Shown piece after piece: positions 56,325 through 64,000 of a stretch of 64,000 nucleotides of DNA. Each line of letters begins with the position of its first letter. Positions within the stretch are counted from its first letter, which is position 1. The notes below the pieces were generated by a model. That model searched no databases and had not been told where the DNA came from. It saw only the letters and a program-made list of their open reading frames with translations. Both the position numbers and the translations under genes were made by a program. Source of the DNA: Sporopachydermia quercuum (lineage: Eukaryota; Ascomycota; Sporopachydermiomycetes; Sporopachydermiales; Sporopachydermiaceae). The stretch is taken from positions 620,001-684,000 of the forward strand of contig BCGN01000008.1 of the NCBI GenBank assembly GCA_001599295.1, in the 5' to 3' direction.

Positions 56325-57273
56325 TGTGATAATGTTTTCCTCCTTCTTTCTTTGCTATGAGATATCAATCAACAAAAGTTGAGTCTTCTTTCTTATTGCT
56401 AACAATAGAAAACAGGAGTTTAATTCAAAGAATAATAATGTCAAACAAATGCTGGGAATAATAACATTCAATATTATTCAGGTCTTTGTCTTCAAACTGT
56501 TTAGAATTGCAACTAATTTTTGTTGAGTCAGTTGTACAGCGATAGCGGTCACTTATGATAGGTGTAGCGTGATAATTAAGTAATTAGGGAATCAATCAAA
56601 TACGTAATGAGAAGAGATTCACCCCAACCTATTTAAGAAATAACTTAATAGATAACTGAATAGATAAGTATCAGAAAAAAGATTATAATCTTGATTTCCT
56701 CTCAATTGTTGAATAAGCATAAGTTTTTAATAACTAATCCAATTGGAAGAAAGACAAAGAAAACTACTTTCAAATTACAAATAAGAATGAAACATTTGTT
56801 TGTTTAATTCTGTATGAAGGGAAGGTTTTTAAAAATTTTCCACTTGGAGGGGAGATTTGTCTTCGTAACAAAAGAGATTACATAATCGGGAAATATGTTG
56901 GAGGCAAATAAGCATTGGCCACCAAGAGGACAAAGGGACTGGCTAATGGGTTCGGGTGTTTTCGTGCTGGCTGCTGCATGATGCCGTATATTTTGGTATA
57001 AGAAGGGCCTACGAGATGTAGAAGCATGTGAGAATATGCAAGCCTCATGTATTGGATTGAATATTTTATGGTTACTTATCACAAGTGTGAAATCTACATT
57101 TATTCGTGAGATATGAGGTGGGAAAAGAGTGCATGTTTATACCCATGGAACTAAACATGAGAATATAATATGTTTATTTAATATAACCTATCTTAACTAT
57201 CTATATCTATGCTATTCTAGCCTGTACTGTCAATTCGAAGAATGTTTAAAAAATGAAATGGTAAATGGATAGT
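56325..57273. other. Intergenic region, SRP1 upstream
   Basis: Contains the SRP1 promoter near 56325-56700 and the 3' flank of the phosphatase gene. A GC-richer patch at about 56845-57015 is open in several frames on both strands (see findings). No recognised gene. Confidence 0.4.
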
Positions 57274-57939
57274 TTATCTGACCAATTGATTGGCAACAGT
57301 GAACTGACCTCCAAGATGGGAAGTGTCACCGAAGCTTACGATTTCACCCTTTTTGGTTGCTTTATCGAGCTCAATAACTGTTACTGACGTATTGTAAGGA
57401 ACTCTCAATTGTTCCAAGGTGATCGAATCATTCAATTTGAAACCCAAATCATTCACCAAATGATTGGTGAAGTTAGAAATTACACCACCATGAGTAACTA
57501 AACATATGGTATTGTAGTCCTCTCTGATTGATTTATCTATGGTTTCATCCCACTTCTTATAAACTCTCTTCAAGAAGTCAGGTCTAAGCTCACCAAAATC
57601 TCTAAAATGCTTCCCATGTTTCTCTCCATAACTGATAGCGTCATTCAAATGCATTCCCTCAATTACTCCCATATTTCTCTCTCTTATTTGATCAGTAGTT
57701 TCAAATGGAACAATTGGATGATATTTTCGGATCTCTTCAGATGTCTGTAAACACCTAGTCAAGTCTGAGGATAATATATAATCAAACGGAACATTTTTTA
57801 GTCTCTCACCAACTTCTCTCGCTTGATCTTCACCTTCTTTGTTCAGCTTCGTATCGAGATGGCCCTGCAGTATCTTCTTGACGTTGTGCTCTGTTTGTCC
57901 ATGCCGAATTATATAAACTCTTAGATTTGAAACTGTCAT
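57274..57939 (-). CDS. Histidine-phosphatase superfamily protein (YOR283W-like)
   Basis: 221 aa, similar in length to S. cerevisiae YOR283W (230). Phosphoglycerate-mutase-like fold: phospho-acceptor His in YIIRHGQTEHN (H13), conserved Arg62 of SSDLTRCLQT, acidic region RERNMGVIEG (E87) and second catalytic His in VTHGG (H150). Without the extra loops of true cofactor-dependent phosphoglycerate mutase it is more likely a broad small-molecule phosphatase. The C-terminal QLVR shows no targeting signal. It lies in tandem downstream of UBC7 on the same strand. Confidence 0.9.
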   Translation of the reverse strand: MTVSNLRVYIIRHGQTEHNVKKILQGHLDTKLNKEGEDQAREVGERLKNVPFDYILSSDLTRCLQTSEEIRKYHPIVPFETTDQIRERNMGVIEGMHLNDAISYGEKHGKHFRDFGELRPDFLKRVYKKWDETIDKSIREDYNTICLVTHGGVISNFTNHLVNDLGFKLNDSITLEQLRVPYNTSVTVIELDKATKKGEIVSFGDTSHLGGQFTVANQLVR

Positions 57940-58287
57940 TTTGATTCTAATTGATTATAAATCTCTATGGGATGCCGTAATAAATTATTCTGTATAGTAA
58001 ATTTAGAATACTACTTATCAAACAAGTGGAAGATATAGGAAAAGAAGAAGAGAACATGTGCGTAACATTTATTTTTGTTCTGTCTGTTCCTTATCGGACA
58101 AATGAATCATTTATCATCTGGACGAGAATTTCATGATGTTATTTCCGATATATAGTGATAAGGAAAAAACTATAGTTTCCGATATCTATTACTACTTATC
58201 TTACACTATGATATCTACAACTTCATTCTCGAGTGATTATACCATAATATTCAATAATAAATAACAAATAGGTTGATATATATTGGC
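57940..58287. other. Intergenic region between the phosphatase gene and UBC7
   Basis: About 350 bp: phosphatase promoter and UBC7 3' end. GATATC-type sequence repeats near 58150-58220. No gene seen. Confidence 0.4.
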
Positions 58288-59040
58288 TTAATCCATACCT
58301 AACGACTTTTTCACTGTCTTCAAAACTAGGTTTTCGTATTGTTTTTTATCCGTTCTCCACATTCTCTGTAAAATGTATGGTTAGCATGATGGCCAACGGT
58401 GCATACTTCCTTTTCCAAAGTATGAAAGGTAATAACAGTGAAAGAAAAAAATTATAACTTACCGCAGCATCGATGTCGGCTCCACTTTCGTCATTCGGTT
58501 CTGATATTTAGTTAGTAAACACACTCCTCAGTCATCAACGAAAACTACCTATCATATCACATAGTATAACATACCTGCCAACATGCTCATAACACTCAAT
58601 AAGATCTTCTCTACACTTTGTATTGGACTCCATCTTTCCGATGCCAACTCATACATATTAGGATCATCACCTGGTGGATGCAAGATAGATATACAAACAG
58701 TGCCATCTTTGTAAATGTTAGGATGATACATCTCACATGTAAATTGTAGTTTTGGTGGTGATAAAGGATAGTCTGTCGGGAACGTCAATTTAGCTGGAAA
58801 CAGCCCTCCTTCATATGGAGTATCTGGTGGACCTTCGATCAAACATTCCCATGTAAAGAAATCGCTATATCATGTTAGTTACCACTTTATTACATATAAG
58901 ATCACAATACTCAAACTTTCAACAATATATACTTACTCCTCATTTACAGGTCCTGCTGAGATTCCTTCAACTGGATCACTGACCAAGTGTTGGTATTCTT
59001 TCATTAATCGCCTCAAGGCTGTTGTTTTAGCCCTCGACAT
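58288..59040 (-). CDS. UBC7: Ubiquitin-conjugating enzyme E2 of ER-associated degradation (4 exons)
   Basis: Exons are 59040-58937, 58864-58575, 58500-58463 (only 38 nt) and 58365-58288, giving 169 aa (S. cerevisiae Ubc7 is 165). Introns of 72, 74 and 97 nt have GTAAGT/GTATGT donors and branch sites TAACTAAC, TTTACTAACTAA and GCTAACC. The spliced protein reads [20 protein letters not shown], with [20 protein letters not shown] across exon junction 1, the catalytic Cys92 in [13 protein letters not shown], the Ubc7-class acidic loop [16 protein letters not shown], and [18 protein letters not shown] across exons 2-4. Ubc7 acts with Cue1 and the Hrd1 and Doa10 ligases at the ER membrane. Confidence 0.96.
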
Positions 59041-59956
59041 TTTTATTCTCCTACTCCTAATGCAATATATTCCACAACTTCCGTCCTTCCAAAAAACCTG
59101 TTTAGCCAGATTTGCCAACTTTCCATAGTATCAAACTATCCTATCTTATACATCTATCTATACACACACAAATATATGTAAACCTCAACTTCACCCACTT
59201 TCCTGATTATACATACAGTCAATCAGTCACACACACACCATATCCGTTCTATCGCTCGCCTTCTCTCTATATTTAATATCACATAATCAGAAAACTATTT
59301 ACCCGCTCTATCTAAAAGCGGATTGCTTCGTACCTGACAAAATTCTCCGAGGGTCATTCTCAAGACCAAATTTCATTACAGCTATTGAAAAGTAAAAAAA
59401 TGAGCATTTTAATCGAGTTTAATTGCCTGTTTAGGAACGCCTGCTAATCGATTTTTGTGGGAACAGTGAGAAGAATGTGAAAATACTATGGCTTGAAGCA
59501 ATTAAAATGGAATAATGGTGGTAGCGAAAACTTGGTAAACCGAAATGAAAGATGATAATGATAACTGTAGTGTTATAAGTAGTGGTGTAATTAACCAAAA
59601 CTTGGAAATATTGACTGGATTTGTAAAGTGAGCTTCATCTAAGGTTATTGGATATGAACCACCCCACCACATGAACCAAGGTACCAGGAACACTATTATT
59701 AGTTACCATAGCACCAATTATTGGTTCTCATTAGTATTACACTACGTTTGGGAACGATAGTTTCTTCTATTAGATAAGGGATAAACTGTAAGCTGTTTAG
59801 AGGATAAAACATAAGAACACAGACACCATCANAGCCATACTAAGTTAGAAACGAAGAACGATATTAAAGGTATAGAATCGTTTCTTTCCCATAATTTCAG
59901 AGAAATGCTATGATTCTAGGATTAACACTTTAAGGGATTTCAATCAAATAGCAGTA
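59041..59956. promoter_or_regulatory. Divergent region, UBC7 / copper regulator
   Basis: Promoters of UBC7 and of the copper-fist gene. It includes a CACACACA stretch near 59230 and a minus-strand 56-codon ATG frame (59672-59502) with a possible membrane segment (see findings). One N near 59832. Confidence 0.4.
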
Positions 59957-61993
59957 ATGATACTTGTGGACGGAGAGAAGTACGCTTGTATCAAGTGTAT
60001 ACGAGGCCATAGATCATCGTCCTGCCAACATACAAGTAGACCACTAGTACAAGTTCGTCAGAGAGGTCGGCCAAGCGTTTCTGGGTGCTCTCATAGAGTT
60101 GTTATCATTGCAGATTCAAAATCTATACAAAAAACTGAAGCTCCAAAAGAACACAAAGAAGAAGAAAACAATAGAGGTATTAAGGAAGAACAAATGGATG
60201 ACAATTATGTCGAAACCGCAGATTCCTCAGCTAAATTAGACCTGTCTTCAGTTAGTCGAAGCTCGAGCTCAACTTTGGTGAAAACAGAAAGTAGTGAGAA
60301 TGAATTAGGAGGTGAGGTGAAACAAGAAACAATATCATGTATGTGTGAACTAAACTGTCAATGCCATACGGAAGACAACGAAAAAGATGAGGGACAAGAA
60401 GAAATAGAAAAAAACGACGAAGAAAACGACGAAGAAAACCAAGAAGAAGAAGGCATTCTTGGCACGGGAAGTTCAACAGATTCTCCACTTTCTGCGTCAG
60501 AAGTGAAAGAGAACGCAATGTTCCGTCCTAAGGCTGAAAGCAGAAATTCCCCATTACAATCATTGCCAAACAGCCAAGTCATCATCAACGTGAAAGCTTC
60601 ACGTAAGAAACTGGCTACTACTTCCAATGGCAGAGTTGAATTTATCGATGACACCAATTCAATTCCAGAAAATCACAACTTCATAAATCAAATGTCGCAT
60701 AATTCACCTTCCGTATCCATATCCGAGTCGCTATCTACATCATCTACAACATCAGGAGACTCGCCATCATGCTGTAGCAAAGCGACCTGTGGCACGTCAG
60801 AACCAAAAACATCAAGAATAAAACAAATAGTCAACTCGAAATGTCATTGCGGAAGTCAATGCTGTTCTCCATCAACATTAGCAATTCAACCATCATGCTG
60901 TAACAAGATAACTTCAAGTCATAGAGTATTGAAATCTAAAGCGCTGACTTATAGGAAAGCCGCTGTCAATAAGAATGATTTGGTTTTCGTTACATTTACT
61001 CCAAAATCCGTCAAGTCTTCTTTTGATGGCAATACAAGACCAATAAATAAAGATTTCTCAATAAAAAATTCTCTACAAGAAGCGAGAGATAACCAGCATA
61101 AAATTAATAATGAAAGTGTACAGTATGAAAAGCCAACAGATAATGGAGAAGACAACATCTACGATAAGACTAATAGCTCATCATTATTGCAAGGCACTCA
61201 GCAATATCCAAGCTTAGAAGACCAGTCTACAAGCAGATCTACTTCCACAACAACACTTACACAGAGCAGTGATCTGGTTTCGTATAAAGACTTCCTCAAC
61301 CAACAAAATATAGAGATGGACTTACCATATGAGTTCAATTACCAAAACCTGAATATACAAAACCTGAATTTAAGTAACGTTCCCTTGACTATGAATGAAG
61401 GTGTCAACGAACTGCAGAATAATGTGATATCTAATATGGATACCAATATGAACCTAGAACTGAATATGGATACGAGCCTTGAAATGAGCAACATGAATAA
61501 CATGAATGATATGGGCATGATTGATATCAACTCCACGCAAGATAGAAATAGTAATATAAACATGAACATCAACATGAACATTAATATGAACAACATGAAC
61601 AACATAATCCCTGATTTTTCAGACCATCTAATAGAGACATCAACTGTTTCTAACTTGTTCGAGACCAGCAGTATCAATGACACCAGATTGTATCAATACG
61701 CGGGTGATGGTAATCAATCATATCAAGCTGCAAGTACAAGTCACTCAACTACATCATCACAATCCCCTGGGGAAACATACGATGTTTTCTTTGCATCTAG
61801 ATGTATTATTCCTGGTTCATGTAAGTGTGGTGATACTTGTGCATGTGAAGGTTGCCCAACTCATGATAAACGATCAAGAGAACACATCCCGGTTGAGTTA
61901 GCTAAGGTCTTAGACTCACAACAGGAAGAACTGAATGACAGCTCACCATTATTCAACGATTTAGACAACTATGATTATGGATTAATAGGATAG
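59957..61993 (+). CDS. MAC1: Copper-fist transcription factor, Mac1/Cuf1-like
   Basis: 678 aa. The N-terminal copper fist is complete: MILVDGEKYACIKCIRGHRS with C11, C14, C23 and H25, then VQVRQRGRPS, whose RGRP (36-39) forms the minor-groove hook. The spacing and VRxRGRPS favour Mac1 over Ace1/Haa1. A C-terminal cluster at residues 616-635 (CIIPGSCKCGDTCACEGCPTH) matches the copper-sensing CxC-x4-CxCxxCxxH repeat of Mac1; here one copy is seen, against two in S. cerevisiae. Three more Cys-rich patches occur near residues 128-137 (CMCELNCQCH), 272-280 and 296-318. Asn/Met repeats (NMNxNMN) lie near 490-550. Mac1 activates copper uptake genes when copper is low; that this protein does so is inferred. 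Confidence 0.82.
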   Translation: MILVDGEKYACIKCIRGHRSSSCQHTSRPLVQVRQRGRPSVSGCSHRVVIIADSKSIQKTEAPKEHKEEENNRGIKEEQMDDNYVETADSSAKLDLSSVSRSSSSTLVKTESSENELGGEVKQETISCMCELNCQCHTEDNEKDEGQEEIEKNDEENDEENQEEEGILGTGSSTDSPLSASEVKENAMFRPKAESRNSPLQSLPNSQVIINVKASRKKLATTSNGRVEFIDDTNSIPENHNFINQMSHNSPSVSISESLSTSSTTSGDSPSCCSKATCGTSEPKTSRIKQIVNSKCHCGSQCCSPSTLAIQPSCCNKITSSHRVLKSKALTYRKAAVNKNDLVFVTFTPKSVKSSFDGNTRPINKDFSIKNSLQEARDNQHKINNESVQYEKPTDNGEDNIYDKTNSSSLLQGTQQYPSLEDQSTSRSTSTTTLTQSSDLVSYKDFLNQQNIEMDLPYEFNYQNLNIQNLNLSNVPLTMNEGVNELQNNVISNMDTNMNLELNMDTSLEMSNMNNMNDMGMIDINSTQDRNSNINMNINMNINMNNMNNIIPDFSDHLIETSTVSNLFETSSINDTRLYQYAGDGNQSYQAASTSHSTTSSQSPGETYDVFFASRCIIPGSCKCGDTCACEGCPTHDKRSREHIPVELAKVLDSQQEELNDSSPLFNDLDNYDYGLIG

Positions 61994-62633
61994 CTACTGA
62001 TTTCTTACAGGGAAAACGATATGAAATGATATTAAATGCAATACAATGTATGGATTGTAAGAATCCATCTGATTATAGTATTCACAGTATAGTTGTTGAG
62101 TAACAAACCGACTGCTTATTGTATGAATCGCTTGTATATAATGACTTAATGGCTCACAAGGCACGTGAAACTAGTGGAAATTGAAAAGGATACGATGTAA
62201 ATAAAGGTAATGATAGACAATAATATATATAATCCCCAGGATATGATGCTACTTAAGAACCAAACTACTACTACTAGTAATAGTATACTACCAAATGGTA
62301 CATACCACTGTAACTGCCATTATAAACAAGCAACCATTATAACTAATGCTGACATTAAAAATACATAGACCAATGGATAATAACACTATTCAGAAAAATA
62401 AAAGCAAACTCATATGAAACGTAGAACAAGAGCAATTCATAACAGCTTAATTAGCATTCTCCTCAATCCTAATCCATTAACTTTCCCAACTCCAGATTAC
62501 TATTACTTTCAGTCAATCTCTATTAGCTATAATTCATATAGTTAGACACTTACATTCATTCTTATTTTCCTTCCATCTTCTCCCATTATAAATTAATCAT
62601 TTTATTTTACTCATCAAACTCATATCATTTTCT
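61994..62633. other. Convergent 3' intergenic region
   Basis: Between the copper regulator and the amine oxidase. AT-rich; no gene, tRNA or notable repeat seen. Confidence 0.4.
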
Positions 62634-64000
62634 CTAAATGCCTAAAAGTCTACCATTCCACCCGAAGTCTCCTCTCTCTTCTTCACTCTCCTTTATATCC
62701 TTTAGAATCCACTTAGCTTCGCGTAAACCCGATTCCCATGCTCCATTGACACATCCATTGCCTTCCCAAACAGTATGCTCTCCTGCAAACCTGAGTTTTC
62801 CTAGTCCATTTCCTAAGGCTTCCAAAGCAAGGAAAGGCTCATCGCCAACTAATGATACAGAGTAACTTCCTCTGAAATATGGATTCATAGACCATCCAGT
62901 AGTTTTGGTGATTATTGGGTCATTGATCTCAGGACAGAATGTTTGAATCATCGGTTTAATGACACTCCAAGCCTTCTCAGGATTGTTTTCTAATTCTAAT
63001 GTCATATTACCCGAGGTTATAGCTATCAAGCTTGGATCTCCAGTGATATTTGCCATATTGATAAATAGTACTGGCTGGGAGAAAGGACCAACCTCTGATT
63101 CAGAAGTACCGGGTTCAGCTAACACAATAAATCTGTCATTAGGAGGCCATTGAACATGATCAAACTTGAAGTACACTTTTCCCAATGTTGAAAACGACAT
63201 TAGCTTCATAGCGCTACGGAACGATTGAGTAACTATCGTGGGGTCTATCTTTATACTACCTTCAATTCCGTCTTCAGAAAGTGATCCTTGCAACACTGAA
63301 AGAGGAACAGCGACTATAATGTATTCACAAGCATAAACTGTACCCGATTCTGTTGTTACTAGGAAATCTGAGCTTTGATTATCTCGAGATTTAGAAATTT
63401 TCACTACTGGTGATACAAGCTTGACGTCAGCTTCCTCTGCTATTTGATTAATCAACACATCGTACCCCATTGAATTATAACAGTTTCTACCCTCATGAGA
63501 CAAAATTGAGTGTCTAGCAGCTAAATTTTCCCAACCGCTGCCATGCCAGAGTTCCAATGCTCGTACCAGTTGTGGGGCATACAGTTTCTGTTCATCGGTT
63601 AACAGCTTATCTTGTTTTTCAACATACTCAGCAAGTTTCTCCTTCAACGATACTTCTGGCACATCGACAGCAGCGAAAAAACTCATTTCGACAAATTTCT
63701 CAGCTTCTTCTGCTACAACTGGTATTTTGCTCATTGAATCGATCTTCTTGCTGGCTGTATACACTTCAACTCCACCATCATCATAGTACATTTGATGATT
63801 CTGTTCTAGAGCCTTCTGGAATAAAGGATTGCTTAATGTATCATGAAACCAACAAGCTCCAAGGTCTAAAGCTACATCAGTTACACTTCTATTGGTATGA
63901 ACTCTTCCTCCAATACGATTTTGGGCTTCTAATACTACTGCATCTATGTCATTTTTGCGTAGTTCAGCCCCAGCTTTCAAGCCAGCAGCGCCAGCGCCAA
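62634..64000 (-). CDS. Fms1-like flavin amine (polyamine) oxidase, N-terminus beyond the window
   Basis: At least 455 codons read from the right edge. The visible start, IGAGAAGLKAGAELR, contains the GxGxxG dinucleotide-binding turn, so only about 10-20 residues are likely missing. Then come VLEAQNRIGGRVHT (FAD site), LDLGACWFHD, and C-terminal FRGSYSVSL and LRFAGEHTVWEGNGCVNGAW, the FAD-binding end of the family. Yeast Fms1 oxidises spermine to spermidine and 3-aminopropanal, a step toward pantothenate; a related Candida protein is the corticosteroid-binding protein Cbp1. The spermine specificity is inferred. No PTS1 at the C-terminus (RLLGI). Confidence 0.9.
   Translation of the reverse strand, partial: GAGAAGLKAGAELRKNDIDAVVLEAQNRIGGRVHTNRSVTDVALDLGACWFHDTLSNPLFQKALEQNHQMYYDDGGVEVYTASKKIDSMSKIPVVAEEAEKFVEMSFFAAVDVPEVSLKEKLAEYVEKQDKLLTDEQKLYAPQLVRALELWHGSGWENLAARHSILSHEGRNCYNSMGYDVLINQIAEEADVKLVSPVVKISKSRDNQSSDFLVTTESGTVYACEYIIVAVPLSVLQGSLSEDGIEGSIKIDPTIVTQSFRSAMKLMSFSTLGKVYFKFDHVQWPPNDRFIVLAEPGTSESEVGPFSQPVLFINMANITGDPSLIAITSGNMTLELENNPEKAWSVIKPMIQTFCPEINDPIITKTTGWSMNPYFRGSYSVSLVGDEPFLALEALGNGLGKLRFAGEHTVWEGNGCVNGAWESGLREAKWILKDIKESEEERGDFGWNGRLLGI

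Noticed and set aside
59957-61993. Ace1/Haa1-type metal-detoxification activator instead of Mac1
   Set aside because: The VRxRGRPS end of the fist and a C-terminal CxC sensor cluster fit Mac1/Cuf1 better, though the exact orthologue is not certain.
1-64000. Mobile elements, retroelements, CRISPR arrays, toxin systems
   Set aside because: I saw no reverse transcriptase, integrase, transposase, terminal repeats or spaced direct repeats anywhere in the window.

Overview
The window is nuclear DNA of a budding yeast (Saccharomycotina). It is AT-rich, genes lie on both strands at roughly one per 2-2.5 kb, and most are single exons. Small introns follow the yeast pattern: donors GTATGT or GTAAGT, branch sites CTAAC/TACTAAC about 8-25 nt before the acceptor. 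The fungal repertoire includes a Zn2Cys6 factor, a copper-fist factor, SHR3, a CCW12-like wall protein and BFA1. Six genes are split (RAD7, PRP39, BFA1, the complex I 9.5 kDa subunit, SHR3, UBC7), plus a RAD23 fragment, so the genome is more intron-rich than baker's yeast. A complex I subunit argues against Saccharomycetaceae. CTG falls on the invariant KLLNGLA leucine of Rps3, which argues against the CTG-to-Ser clades. Genus is not resolved. About 30 isolated single N bases look like unresolved or heterozygous consensus positions.

Layout. 0-6 kb: the first exon of RAD23 (running out of the window), divergent from RAD7, which converges on PRP39. 6-14 kb: an intron-containing tRNA-Tyr, BFA1, an unrecognised disordered protein and a Rid-family protein. 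14-25 kb: a Zn2Cys6 regulator and a two-finger Adr1-like regulator, with a 2.6 kb gap holding a GC-rich, foldable segment. 25-37 kb: DUS1, a transferrin-receptor-like membrane protein without its catalytic Glu pair, and a Dnf1/2 lipid flippase. 38-45 kb: MRPL22, complex I 9.5 kDa subunit, SHR3, an unrecognised acidic protein and RPS3. 45-50 kb: a decayed-looking secreted-protein gene, a tiny GPI wall protein and a 3.3 kb gap. 50-64 kb: ECI1-like isomerase, an MCUR1-domain protein, an unrecognised Cys-cluster protein, SRP1, a histidine phosphatase, four-exon UBC7, a Mac1-like copper regulator and the C-terminal part of an Fms1-like amine oxidase.

The genes are mostly independent housekeeping functions. 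The one clear functional pairing is RAD23/RAD7, two nucleotide-excision-repair damage-recognition factors transcribed head to head. I found no transposon, retroelement, CRISPR array or origin. No convincing new multi-gene system was found. The best candidates for undescribed elements are the structured segment near 18.6-18.8 kb, several open exon-like segments in large gaps (near 0.8, 19.6, 31.9, 37.8 and 56.9 kb) and three unrecognised proteins.
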